A DNA stretch of 64,000 bases from Porites lobata (GCA_942486035.1 CALNXK010000134.1:1231001-1295000); one strand, 5' to 3'. Counted from the stretch's first letter, positions 1 to 7,962 are shown. Program-made: numbers and translations. The notes: generated by a model from the sequence alone, not told the origin.

Positions 1-64
1 GGCTAAACATTTTATTTTATATATGTGTAGGAAGTTAAACTTAGCCTTTCATTAACGGCTAAAT
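1..64. repeat. Satellite flank left of the Polinton
   Basis: This stretch carries TTAGCC and AACGGCTAAAT pieces of the same palindromic satellite that resumes right of the element at 24710 and forms the array at 26455-27960. The Polinton therefore inserted into satellite DNA. No gene is visible here. Confidence 0.8.
59..64. repeat. Target site duplication, left copy (CTAAAT)
   Basis: CTAAAT lies directly outside the left terminal repeat and is repeated exactly at 24704-24709. A 6-bp duplication is what Polinton integrases produce. The sequence is part of the satellite motif GGCTAAAT. Confidence 0.93.
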
Positions 65-285
65 AGTAGTGATGATGGCTACAATAAGGAGTAACCAATC
101 AGAGCGCAGCAAAAATTGTCTCGACCAATCAGAATCGCGCATTTAGGTCAGGTGACCCCATTGACGTCACAAATGCCCATATATGGTCATGGTTGTTCAC
201 GTGACCCCATGAAATAAAGAACACACGCACACAAGGGTTAGATCCACATTCTTCACATAGTTTTAATGTCGTGAGGAGAGCCTGG
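65..285 (+). repeat. Left terminal inverted repeat of the Polinton (221 bp)
   Basis: I compared this base by base with the reverse complement of 24483-24703 and saw no difference. It contains two CCAATCAGA motifs (CCAAT-box/NF-Y-like), a palindromic TGACGTCA (CRE/ATF-like) and CACGTGACC (E-box-like), so it could work as a promoter or replication end. The 5'-AG start is typical of Polintons. Divergence starts after the GAGAGCCTGG at the inner edge. Confidence 0.95.
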
Positions 286-800
286 AATGACAAGCGGGAC
301 GTCGCAAACCATGAAAAGTAGCCCCAGACCCCTCGCATCCCAAAAGTCAAGAAAAACACACAGTGGTAGAGTGAAAAAAATCATTTTTTGTGATTTAATG
401 AAAAACAAATCTCGAACCTGGTTGACAAGCGGGCCGTGTGTGACGCCCAAGTGACGTCACGCCCTTGATATTAATGAATGAACAAAAGAAATGGTGTTTG
501 CCTCTTGGAAGAAAAAGTCATGAGCGCTGGATGAGGCCATTTGATATAGTGGTTGTAACCTGTGAATGACCACGGTTTGATTAAAGGGAATTTAAACGCA
601 GCAAAGGTGTCTGAAACGAATCAGAAGGAGGGGTGGTTAGATCCAAGAAGCAAACTGAATAAGATACAATCGACCATTGGCACGCACGAGGCGGTGGTTT
701 ATTGTCCAATGATTGACTAGAAGACAAAGAAAAAACAGGACTTAATTACAAGTGGGACGTGTGTGACGCCCTAGTGGTGTCACGCCCTTGAAATGATTGT
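286..800. repeat. Left subterminal region with duplicated motif copies
   Basis: A motif of the form ACAAGYGGGACGTGTGTGACG followed by a CRE-like GTGACGTCACGCCC occurs at about 423-469 and 745-794. A truncated piece (TGACAAGCGGGACGT) abuts the terminal repeat at 287-301. The same motif abuts the right terminal repeat at 24438-24482. CCTGG-AA-TGACAAGCGGG at 281-297 and CCTGG-TT-GACAAGCGGG at about 418-434 suggest a local duplication of about 138 bp. No coding region is convincing here. Confidence 0.7.
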
Positions 801-1980
801 TTACAATAAAATTCTATTAAAATCCAGTCTTGATTATAGTCAAAATGATCTAGGATCCAATGACATGCTAATGAAAAAAATTAACGTTTTAGTTTGAACA
901 AATGGAGTAAGCTGGACCATCCTTGATGATTAACGATACAAAGTTTATGAGGAATGGGCCAGCTTCGAAAAATCATTACATCTTGAAGGATCCAATGGGA
1001 ATCTAATGAAAAAATTAAGAATGAACATCCAGCAGGGGTGGCGCCACCATGCAGACCTCCCCCTGCCGGGTGTTCAGAATTCCCACCCGTCGCTTTCTAA
1101 GATGTGGCAACCCCAACAGGGTTCATGGAGGACGGACACATGACGTGAATAAGTCCAACAGCGTTTACAGACAAAGTATAATTGGCTCATCGGAAAGTTG
1201 AAGGTATATCTCGTGTGATTCTCTATCACCTGGGTAGTGGCTGAAAAAGGGAAGGGATATAAATAGCTCGTATGACAAAACGAGTATCTGAAAAGAAAAA
1301 AACATGTTTTTTTAAGAACGGGGTGGATATCCCATGTCTTGCAACATCTCACACCAATAACAGGGTATATGTAAATCGCTCGCATGACGAAAGTTTAAAA
1401 AACAACGACAACAGAGTAATTTGATAGGTCTTGGATAAGGTGGAAGAGGGACCCCTGATCCAGTGTACCACTGCACGATACTGCCGAGGAAACACCAGGC
1501 AGCGGAAGTACCATGAACCCTGTGGGTGCTGAGAATGGTATGCGAATCTACGAAAAAAATTAATAATAATATTCTGTCTTCATGAGTAAGAAACCAACGC
1601 GGTCTCGGAACCAGCGGCTGTTCTTGAGGTGAACATACGTATCTAAAAAGCAGGGTCATTGCAGAATTGAATGAGATGTTGAACACAATGAATATGGCAT
1701 CGGTGTTGCAAGGGGAGGATCCAACCCCATTGATCAATTACATCAATCACATCTGAAACGTTTCATGAAGACTGATTATACATTTGACAGTACTATAATG
1801 ACATCTTAGTTGAACGGGTCGTATCCATCCTCCATATTGGTTTAACGTATAATGAAAGCCTACAAAGAGGTGGAAAGTGGACGAATCAGGATGCGAAAGA
1901 AATTGGAGTGCAAACTCGGAATCCATTGCAAGTGATGACGCAAGAGGCAATGCGTGCCTGAAAAAAATTTGAAAATTAAA
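801..1980. other. Region without an assignable intact gene
   Basis: The stretch is AT-rich and holds a weak direct repeat: GGATCCAATG...CTAATGAAAAAA at about 853-880 and again at about 987-1012. Several minus-strand open frames are present (entry 1074-1737), with no clean start, promoter or family match. It looks like eroded accessory sequence of the element. Confidence 0.5.
1074..1737 (-). pseudogene. Possible minus-strand gene remnant with a duplicated Cys-rich tail
   Basis: Two overlapping minus-strand frames (1312-1737 and 1074-1385) end in related segments: C-x2-C, then RH-x-S-x-LH-x-PC-x2-C, then a Gly-aromatic tail. The DNA shows the same duplication: a TTTCGTCATGCGAGCGATTTACAT-like stretch occurs again about 110 bp away as TTTTGTCATACGAGC. 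The paired CxxC motifs suggest a zinc-binding tail. A good splice acceptor (pyrimidine tract then CAG) lies between the copies near 1292, so these could be exons. I do not recognise the family, and whether anything is expressed is unclear. Confidence 0.3.
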
Positions 1981-2739
1981 TTAATCATCTAAAAAGTCCA
2001 GGACAGCCAAATCCGGTTCACCGACGTCATCCTGCCCCCGGAGAAACGAATTGATGCGAAAGGTCATCCGCAATGGCCAGTCGTCCCAATCTCGATGGTT
2101 GGGGTCCCCTTCCTGCACATATTGCACAATCTCGTCTTCGGTGAGGGACCCCTCCCTGTTGCCGGAAATGATATCGTCCAATCGCAATCCGTCCATCATT
2201 CTCTCACAGTGATTACACACTCCACCATGGGTGGGATGGGCGACCCATTGATATATATGGCAGACGGGTTGGTTTTCCATGTAATCCCATGAATCTAACA
2301 AACAAAAATCAACACGAACAGTTTGGAACCCAGAACCGCGCGGCCCAATTGAGTCTGGCTCGTCGAGGGCAAAGACACAGGTGGACAGGCCACAGCACCG
2401 TTCGTAGAAAATGGAACCCCTTGAATACCTCTATGAAAATCAAAAAAGGTATGAGGAAAAAGGGACCCACACCCAAAAAAAATGAAAGCTATGAAACTCA
2501 CCAGCCATACGACGGCGATGCACCTCATGGTCCAATTTCCGGGCGATGGGGTGGTCCCACGGGAACGTTTTGGCCCACGCTCTTAGTTCTTCATGGGTGC
2601 ATCTTCTAAACAGGGCGTTGAAACACTCGTGGCCCATCGGGAGGTGGTGCAGGATCTTGAGCATCTCAATCAGGATCGCGATCGGGACCGAGAACAAAAC
2701 CAATGATTGCAAAGAGCTCACCATCTTGAACAGCAACAC
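1981..2739 (-). CDS. Spliced accessory gene A, F-box-like N-terminus and CxxC-x-RMMD motif
   Basis: Exon 1 is 2739-2502 and exon 2 is 2294-1981. The 207-bp intron (2501-2295) has a GTGAGT donor and a TTGTTAG acceptor, and the phase-1 join keeps the frame open to a TAA at 1983-1981. The product is about 183 aa (an ATG at 2724 is an alternative start). It begins with a hydrophobic segment around VPIAILIEMLKILHH that resembles an F-box helix. After the join it has a CNHCERMMDG motif and a very acidic C-terminus. The divergent neighbour at 2973 has the same CxHCxRMMD motif, also next to an intron, so the two are probably diverged paralogues. Function is unknown; a ubiquitin-ligase adaptor is only a guess. 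Confidence 0.55.
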
Positions 2740-2972
2740 TGATCAAACTGGAATGAGCTCACACGGAGCGCGCAACGTGATTTAGAGACTCCATGTGAGG
2801 AGCTGATTGGTGGAGAGACATCACGTGGGGGAGTTCGACCACGAGAGGAGACTCTAGGGGGTACCCCCCATGGGTACACTTTTTTGGTTGGGACCCCAAG
2901 TCCTGGCGCGAGTGGGTGATTGGTCCAAGGAACCAATGATTAAGGGGGAACAGAGCGGAGAGGTCCCATTCC
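2740..2972. promoter_or_regulatory. Divergent promoter region between the two spliced genes
   Basis: The two spliced genes are transcribed away from each other from this 233-bp gap. It holds CCAAT-type boxes (GTGATTGGTCC, GGAACCAATG), an AGAGGAGACT block at 2844-2853 and a long GC-rich palindrome-like motif at 2857-2877. I see no TATA box, unlike the structural genes. The AGAGGAGACT block and the motif also occur in the other divergent gap at 20166-20444. Confidence 0.6.
2857..2877 (-). promoter_or_regulatory. Shared motif GTACCCATGGGGGG+TACCCCC (copy 1, minus)
   Basis: Read on the minus strand, this 21-bp motif matches 20269-20289 on the plus strand at 20 of 21 positions (T versus C). Both copies lie in divergent promoter gaps of the element. 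It could be a site for an element-encoded or host regulator, or a replication site. Confidence 0.7.
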
Positions 2973-3588
2973 ATGCTTAGCACTGTCATCATGGACTGCC
3001 GAGGGTTAGTGGACCCTAAGAATAAGCCGTTTGGCCGCGTGTTGCCCCTGGAAGTACAGATTAAGATTATGTTTTGGGTCCATTGTTTCTACACCATGGA
3101 CAAGCGCAAGAAGGTGGTGCAGGAGTTGAAAGGCTTGCCCAAATGTGACCTCACAGGCTTTCCCCAACACCTGGGCGAAGATTGGTGGTGGAACCAAGTG
3201 GTGGTGCGGCTGCATGCCCCCCGGAAAAATGGCTGCCATCATTGCCATCGTATGATGGATCACCGGTTGTCGGTGAGTGATTTTTCAAGACACCTTCTTC
3301 TTCTCATGACCTTGATGCTGAGAAACGTTTTTTTTCTGGTTTCAGATTGGCATGATGACGGAGATGGCACGTGTCCCTCCCAATCTGGACAAGGTGATGA
3401 ACGAGGGGATTGCTTTCATCATTAACCGTTTTGTGCATCAGATCCCCATGTGTCCCTTGGGTCAGCGCCCCGTCATGATTGGCCGGAGAAAGCGCTCCTA
3501 TGATACCCTGGACAAAGTGATGAAGAGACTGGATTTGATCATGAATACCATGTCAGCCATGAATTTTATTGTGATCGATGTACATTAA
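2973..3588 (+). CDS. Spliced accessory gene B, F-box-like with CxHCxRMMD motif
   Basis: Exon 1 is 2973-3272 (100 codons) and exon 2 is 3346-3588 (80 codons plus TAA). The 73-bp intron has a GTGAGT donor and a pyrimidine-rich TTTCAG acceptor, with a phase-0 join. The product is about 180 aa, or 174 aa if translation starts at the ATG at 2991. LPLEVQIKIMFWVHCF looks like an F-box helix, and CHHCHRMMDH ends exon 1 just before the junction. The C-terminal half is Met-rich and helical. It diverges from gene A (1981-2739), with which it shares the Cys/RMMD motif and the presence of an intron. Reading through the intron changes frame, which supports splicing. Function is unknown. Confidence 0.6.
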
Positions 3589-3623
3589 AACAAGTGATTT
3601 GATTTATAGAGCAGTGTTTTTTT

Positions 3624-4172
3624 TTATTGGCGTTTGAATAAAGCTTCCAGGGTGGGATAGAGGACTTGATCTTCTTCTCGGGTGCCTACAAAGGCGGTCT
3701 TGTCTTGGAGGGTGGGTAAGGCGATTTGTTCCTCCGTCATGCCTTCACAGGGTTGATAGTGTTGGGTGTCGGGATTCCACCAAAACCATTGTTCCTTGTC
3801 CACATCAAACACATAGAGGGGTTTGCCTAATTGCTGGGCCATGACTACACTCCATCCTGTACCACCCAACAGATGCTTGCCTAATTCGTCAAAATGACAA
3901 AAGGCGAGTACGAGGGACGATGGCTGGATCACGTGATAATTGCGTTGGATATACTGGAGGCTGATGGGATGATGGATTTGTCGACCCAATCGAAACGCCA
4001 CCTGGGTGACCATCGAGGTGGCAGCATCCAACTGGGACTGGGTCAAGGGCGCGAGGGACTTGGATCGAGGGTGACAGGGTGGGATAAAGACCACACACGT
4101 ATGACCATACAAGTGACATAATCGCTCCACATGCGTGTCCACACCTTTGGCACCTCCTGTGTAAATGAGCAT
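3624..4172 (-). CDS. SLOG-fold (YspA/DprA-like) nucleotide-binding protein
   Basis: The product is 182 aa. The start is residue-level IYTGGAKGVD, so GGAKGVD lies at residues 6-12, followed by a GHTCVVFIPP strand, an LVLAFCHFDE strand at about 88-96 and LLGGTGWSVVMAQQLGKPL at about 101-119. This is the Rossmann-like pattern of SLOG/DUF2493 proteins, which bind or process nucleotide ligands. The ATG at 4172 is preceded directly by a textbook splice acceptor (T-rich tract then CAG), and a strong donor GTAAGC lies at 5079, just upstream of the neighbouring ORF. A spliced transcript from the TATA box at 5130-5136 would make this ATG the first one. The fold call is fairly firm; the ligand and role are unknown. 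Confidence 0.65.
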   Translation of the reverse strand: MLIYTGGAKGVDTHVERLCHLYGHTCVVFIPPCHPRSKSLAPLTQSQLDAATSMVTQVAFRLGRQIHHPISLQYIQRNYHVIQPSSLVLAFCHFDELGKHLLGGTGWSVVMAQQLGKPLYVFDVDKEQWFWWNPDTQHYQPCEGMTEEQIALPTLQDKTAFVGTREEDQVLYPTLEALFKRQ

Positions 4173-5079
4173 GATCTGAAAAAATGAAAAAAATTCAGTG
4201 TTTATGATGAGGGATGGGAGTCCAAGCCCACATAGTGTGCGGTTCATCATCGGCATACATCAGGGGCACATCCCATTCCCGTTGGGTCACTGTTTGTTCA
4301 AAGACATGTAAGACGCTACGACAATCACTGCAATTATCCGGGATCCAATCCAGTCCTTGACCGTTGGCAAACGCCTTGTCTTTGGCCTCGGTACAATAGT
4401 TGCATAACAGATAGTCTAATAACCGATCACACCGTTTTTGCCACAGCACGCGTTGAGCGTTGACTTGCCAGAGGGTGGGTAGGACATTGGTCTGGCGACG
4501 TAACCATCCACTCATTTGACAGGCTCGTACGTGGGCGCAATGATCGTGCCAGACCCCACTCCCACGTTCCTTGTGGGTATGATCCATGCACCAATTGCGA
4601 CCATGATCGTTGTGTGCCATGACATTGGCGGTGGCAATAGGGAGATTGGCCAAGTCCGGGCATCCCTGCCCTTCCAAGACCACGAGGGGGTACGCAAAAG
4701 GGGGCTCTTGGAACAGTCGATACAGACCATTGAGCGTGAACACACCCAACCGTTCCCGCTGGGGGGTGAGATGCTGTTGACACCAACGGGTGATATCGTC
4801 TCTCATTTGATCGTAGGGATGAAAGTCTTGGCGGTTGTAAGCCGTGTATGGTTCAAACGGCAATCCATGCACCGTCTTGGTCTGACGATCGACACGCGTT
4901 TGGGCCTCCTCGGATAATTGATTGTAAGACACACCTTGGGGTAACAGGTATTTGAACAACACATGATGATGCCCCGTCCAATCGCAAAAAGCCAGTTCTC
5001 GAATAATGTATTCGTCTCGGGAAAGGGCAAACCCCTGACTGTACACCAAGAGACCCACTTTATGGAGCGCCATGCTTAC
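4173..5079 (-). other. Predicted alternative intron spanning the 292-aa ORF
   Basis: The donor CG|GTAAGC at 5079 lies after the TATA box but before the ATG at 5073. The acceptor (pyrimidine tract, CAG) ends at 4173, directly before the SLOG ATG at 4172. Unspliced RNA would give the 292-aa protein and spliced RNA the SLOG protein. This is inferred from consensus sites only. Confidence 0.45.
4195..5073 (-). CDS. QGF...ELAF family protein, possibly exonuclease-like
   Basis: The product is 292 aa. I start it at the ATG at 5073 because a TATAAAA box lies at 5136-5130, so the longer open frame (to 5169) would begin upstream of the transcript. The N-terminus has QGFALSRDEYIIRELAF, then LLPQG, HGLPFEPY and VVLEGQGCPDL. 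I recall this order of motifs from uncharacterised proteins repeated in invertebrate genomes and transposons, where a DEDD-exonuclease-like fold seems plausible. The middle has clustered His/Cys (HDHCAHVRACQMSGWL), and the C-terminus has a zinc-ribbon-like CNYC...CSDC pair. It shares its promoter with the SLOG gene and could be its retained intron. Biochemical function is not established. Confidence 0.6.
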   Translation of the reverse strand: MALHKVGLLVYSQGFALSRDEYIIRELAFCDWTGHHHVLFKYLLPQGVSYNQLSEEAQTRVDRQTKTVHGLPFEPYTAYNRQDFHPYDQMRDDITRWCQQHLTPQRERLGVFTLNGLYRLFQEPPFAYPLVVLEGQGCPDLANLPIATANVMAHNDHGRNWCMDHTHKERGSGVWHDHCAHVRACQMSGWLRRQTNVLPTLWQVNAQRVLWQKRCDRLLDYLLCNYCTEAKDKAFANGQGLDWIPDNCSDCRSVLHVFEQTVTQREWDVPLMYADDEPHTMWAWTPIPHHKH

Positions 5080-5129
5080 CGTCCAATTTTGACCGCGACG
5101 AATGAGAGGGGTTTTCGACTCATCTCTGG

Positions 5130-5136
5130 TTTTATA
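5130..5136 (-). promoter_or_regulatory. TATA box of the 292-aa/SLOG unit
   Basis: TATAAAA on the minus strand, 63 nt upstream of the ATG at 5073. Its position places the transcription start near 5105 and argues against upstream ATGs. Confidence 0.7.
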
Positions 5137-5259
5137 GCCACTGGGGTGGTCGCTGATTGGTGGACCCACGGATCACACCACTCTCACGAGAGCACGGGTG
5201 GAGTCAGGATTGGTGGAGAATAAGATCGTATGAGCATCACGAGAGGCAGGAGGAGGGGC

Positions 5260-5267
5260 TATAAAAG
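5260..5267 (+). promoter_or_regulatory. TATA box of the GRF zinc-finger gene
   Basis: TATAAAAG, 49 nt upstream of the ATG at 5309. It is followed by a pyrimidine-rich TCACTCAG near 5281 that could hold the start site. Confidence 0.75.
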
Positions 5268-5308
5268 GCAGGCAAGACGCTCACTCAGAGTCATTCTTCA
5301 GTCGAGGG

Positions 5309-6238
5309 ATGGATCGTCAAGCCACTCAACCTGCGGCGGTGCCTTCGGGACGCAAACGACGTCGAGTGAGTAGTAAGAAACCCAAGGAAGAAGCTCCAGC
5401 GCCAGCCCTGGACATGAAAGCCGCCCGTGATCTGGAGATGAAAGCCACCCGTGATCTGGAGATCGGTTTATCCCGAGCTGAAGCTGAAGCCCTGGAGAAG
5501 AAACTCACTAACCCTAACCCTACCAGTGAACTCGTGGTGGCCCTGAAGGCCCTGCTCCGAGCGGAGGACCCACTGCCACCCCCTACACCCTCGCCCATCA
5601 ACGAGCTAATGGAGGGAACCCTGAAAGACTATGAGGAAGAATGTGTAGAGGAAGGGACGTTTCAGTCGGATCCAGCGACAGACGGGGGGGAATGGGAAGA
5701 CCTGGACCAGATGGACACCCAGTTCAACCAGCTCCTGTATGAATCGTGCCCGTTTCATCCCCATCAATTCCTTGAATGTGTTAACCCCCAATCCAATTTT
5801 GGTCCATTGAGGTTCAAGTGTCCCCAAGAAGGGTGTCCCGTTTATTTGTTTGAAGACACGCGGGAGGTGATGATGGAGAAATTAAAAGAAGACACGCATC
5901 CTCAAGTCCATGCTCGATTGAAACGCGGAGAGCTCAAGTGCCGATGTGGGTTTGTCCCCAAGATGAAATTGAGTCGTACGGCTAAGAATTACAACAAAGT
6001 GTTTTTCAGTTGTGGGAGTCTTCTCACCCATGCCAAACCCTGTGGCTACTTTCAATGGCTCCATGGTCCCCTATGGTGTCCCCGAGAGCAAGCGCAACCG
6101 ACCCTGAGACGTTGGGTGAAGGAGTCTGTCCCTGTTTTGAAAGGAAACTTCCCAGAGATGGAGAAACCCCTACCCTGGGGGATGCACGTTTTAGAGAGGC
6201 CAGACCTAGAACTAGAAAAGATGAGGCGTAGTCCGTAG
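5309..6238 (+). CDS. GRF-type zinc-finger protein, 309 aa
   Basis: The N-terminus is basic (GRKRRR near residue 15, a likely nuclear signal) and contains a short tandem repeat, DLEMKA-x-RDLE, near 41-51. An acidic linker follows at about 100-140. A first Cys/His cluster is at about 147-176. The GRF zinc finger follows at about 211-250 (CRCG...NYNKVFFSCG...CGYFQW), matching the C-x-C-G / F-F-x-C / C-G-x-F-Q-W signature. GRF fingers bind single-stranded DNA in topoisomerase III, APE2 and related proteins, so a role in replication or repair of the element is plausible. It is the first gene of the rightward set, lies just upstream of the integrase and has its own TATA box. The frame is intact. 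Confidence 0.75.
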   Translation: MDRQATQPAAVPSGRKRRRVSSKKPKEEAPAPALDMKAARDLEMKATRDLEIGLSRAEAEALEKKLTNPNPTSELVVALKALLRAEDPLPPPTPSPINELMEGTLKDYEEECVEEGTFQSDPATDGGEWEDLDQMDTQFNQLLYESCPFHPHQFLECVNPQSNFGPLRFKCPQEGCPVYLFEDTREVMMEKLKEDTHPQVHARLKRGELKCRCGFVPKMKLSRTAKNYNKVFFSCGSLLTHAKPCGYFQWLHGPLWCPREQAQPTLRRWVKESVPVLKGNFPEMEKPLPWGMHVLERPDLELEKMRRSP

Positions 6239-6359
6239 ATGAATCAGTTTGGAGACTCCATCAAAGCCCAGGAGAGAGAGTATGAGAAAAGGCGCCATTT
6301 GCATAAGAACTTTGGGAGCTCGTGTTTGTTTTGAAAAAATCATGTAGGTGTGAAAAAAC

Positions 6360-6367
6360 TATTAAAG
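6360..6367 (+). promoter_or_regulatory. TATA-like box of the integrase gene (TATTAAAG)
   Basis: TATTAAAG lies 43 nt before the ATG at 6403, the same spacing as the canonical TATA boxes of this element. This supports 6403 as the start rather than the upstream ATG at 6322. Confidence 0.55.
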
Positions 6368-6402
6368 ACAGAAATTGGCTCGGAGAGTGTGTCAGTGTCT
6401 TG

Positions 6403-7491
6403 ATGTCGTTGCCACGCGCTTACGAAGATCCCCAGGAACCTGGGGCTTTGGGTGGGGTCCAACCCTTTGCCCAAGCCCATAAATTGAAAACCCCGCAAGC
6501 GCAACGGATTCTTCAATCCGTGTTGAGCTATACGCTCCACAAACCCCGACGGACGCGGTTTCCCACCACGCCCACGTTGGTCTTTGACCGAGACGAACAA
6601 TGGCAGATGGATTTAGTGGACATGCAAAAACTCAGTCGATGGAATCAGGGGAACAAATATTTGTTGACCGTGATCGACGTCCTGTCCAAGTATGCCTGGG
6701 CCGTCCCTATCAAATCCAAAAGCACGTCCGAGATGATCCGAGGGTTGACCCGCATTTACCGGCAAGCCTCGCCGCGACGACCGCTCCGCGTGCAGACGGA
6801 TCAAGGCAAAGAATTCTACAATCGAGGGGTGCAAGCCTGGTTCAAGAAACAGGGGACACATCATTTTTCCACGTATGGGGATAGCAAGGCCTCGGTGGTG
6901 GAACGATGGCATCGCACCTTGAAACAACGCATGTACCGATATTTCACTGCGCACAATACGTTACGGTACGTGGATGTGTTACAACCTTTGATTCATACGT
7001 ACAATCACACCTATCATCGCAGTTTTGGGATGACCCCGCACCAAGTCACCCCCAACACGGTGCCTGAGGTGTGGGAGAGACTCTACGGGTCGCGTTTGCA
7101 CCCTAAAATCCCCCCGCCCAAATGTCGCGTGGGCGATCGGGTGCGTCTCAACAAGAAACATCGCCCCTTCAAAAAAGGGTATTTGCCGGGCTGGACGGAA
7201 GAAGTGTTTGTGGTCACGCACGTGCGTCGTCATCCCGTGGTCACCTATCGACTCAGTGAATGGGACGGCACGCCTATAAAAGGCACGTTTTACGAACCCG
7301 ATGTCCAAAAAGTCCAAGTGTCGGACGACTCGTTATTTCGAGTCAAAAAAGTCTTGAAACGCAAAGGACGTCACGTGTTGGTCCGGTGGAAAGGGTGGCC
7401 GGCCAAGTACGATAGTTGGATTCCCGCGCAAGATGGTCCGCGTCAAAATAACGCCTCGAAAAAGAAAAAAGCGGGTCCGGTTTCTCGATGA
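6403..7491 (+). CDS. INT: Polinton integrase with C-terminal chromodomain
   Basis: The product is 362 aa from the ATG at 6403. The order is the family's usual one: an N-terminal LPRAYEDPQEPGALGGVQP segment, YTLHKPRRTRFP, then the DDE catalytic core. Catalytic residues are D70 (QWQMDLVDM), D133 (VQTDQGKEFY) and E167 (SVVERWHRTLKQ). An SH3-like segment (CRVGDRVRLN...) follows, then a chromodomain near residues 300-345 (VRWKGWPAKYDSW). The enzyme inserts the linear element with a 6-bp target duplication, as seen at 59-64 and 24704-24709. The chromodomain could bias insertion to methylated-histone chromatin, which fits a satellite target. The frame is intact and its last 59 nt overlap the next gene. 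Confidence 0.93.
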   Translation: MSLPRAYEDPQEPGALGGVQPFAQAHKLKTPQAQRILQSVLSYTLHKPRRTRFPTTPTLVFDRDEQWQMDLVDMQKLSRWNQGNKYLLTVIDVLSKYAWAVPIKSKSTSEMIRGLTRIYRQASPRRPLRVQTDQGKEFYNRGVQAWFKKQGTHHFSTYGDSKASVVERWHRTLKQRMYRYFTAHNTLRYVDVLQPLIHTYNHTYHRSFGMTPHQVTPNTVPEVWERLYGSRLHPKIPPPKCRVGDRVRLNKKHRPFKKGYLPGWTEEVFVVTHVRRHPVVTYRLSEWDGTPIKGTFYEPDVQKVQVSDDSLFRVKKVLKRKGRHVLVRWKGWPAKYDSWIPAQDGPRQNNASKKKKAGPVSR

Positions 7492-7924
7492 AGTCCTGGC
7501 AGATTCCAGTCGACCGCGGGCCAGTTACACGCCACCTCCCACCAGTGACGCAGACATTATGAACTTCATCCAGAAAAAAGCCGCCGAACAACGGCAAACC
7601 CAACCGTGGTGGGAAAAGTTGGCCAGCCCCACCAAGCAGCAATGGGCCTACGCCAATGCCTACCATCGAGCCGAAGAGTATGCCAAGAAACGGGGTGCCC
7701 TACGGTCCCCACCCAAGAAAAAACAACGCCGACGCGCCGGGCGTCATCCACCCATGCGCAAGAAGAAACCCCCCAAACAAAAGACCTGCATGACCCTGAT
7801 GGAACTGGCCCGGGCCTTTCCCAACATTGCCCAGCAAGTGTGTTTTCATCCCAAACAATCGACCTTCAATTCGTTGGTGGGACGTGTCCCTCGCAGTAAA
7901 CAGAAAGTGGACCAGTGGCTATAA
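7433..7924 (+). CDS. Basic protein of unknown function, 163 aa
   Basis: The start at 7433 overlaps the integrase 3' end by 59 nt in another frame. The N-terminus (MVRVKITPRKRKKRVRF) and a central stretch (KKKQRRRAGRHPP...KKKPPKQK) are very Lys/Arg-rich. Between them is a segment with WWEKLASP and a C-terminal AFPNIAQQVCFHP...QKVDQWL. It lies just before the capsid genes, so a DNA-condensing or assembly role is possible. A TATAAAAG at 7275-7282, inside the integrase, is the nearest box but is 158 nt away. The stop codon is embedded in the next gene's TATA box. Confidence 0.7.
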   Translation: MVRVKITPRKRKKRVRFLDEVLADSSRPRASYTPPPTSDADIMNFIQKKAAEQRQTQPWWEKLASPTKQQWAYANAYHRAEEYAKKRGALRSPPKKKQRRRAGRHPPMRKKKPPKQKTCMTLMELARAFPNIAQQVCFHPKQSTFNSLVGRVPRSKQKVDQWL

Positions 7925-7927
7925 AAG
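7920..7927 (+). promoter_or_regulatory. TATA box of the penton-like gene, overlapping a stop codon
   Basis: TATAAAAG, with the TAA at 7922-7924 serving as the stop of the upstream gene. It is 43 nt before the ATG at 7963. Confidence 0.8.
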
Positions 7928-7962
7928 GACCCTGCACCCACTGGGACCGCCTCTTGTTCATC

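Larger units (their letters stand above)
5074..5308. promoter_or_regulatory. Divergent promoter region with a TATA box on each strand
   Basis: The gap separates the leftward 292-aa gene from the rightward GRF zinc-finger gene. It has TATAAAA on the minus strand (5136-5130) and TATAAAAG on the plus strand (5260-5267), with GATTGGTGG CCAAT-type boxes between them near 5155 and 5209. Confidence 0.75.

Noticed and set aside
129..359. Open frame within the left terminal repeat (and its mirror 24454-24639)
   Set aside because: Its open state follows from the repeat being present twice. No start context, TATA box or family.
5508..5524. Telomere-like TAACCC repeats
   Set aside because: Only two units inside a coding frame (Asn-Pro-Asn-Pro); not telomeric.
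6239..6334. Short frame (31 codons) directly after the GRF gene stop
   Set aside because: It starts at the stop codon of the upstream gene, has no TATA box and no family signal. It could be an upstream exon of the integrase, but I found no good donor.
6322..6402. Longer integrase start at 6322
   Set aside because: The TATTAAAG box lies after this ATG, and the conserved protein begins at LPRAYED, so 6403 is better.
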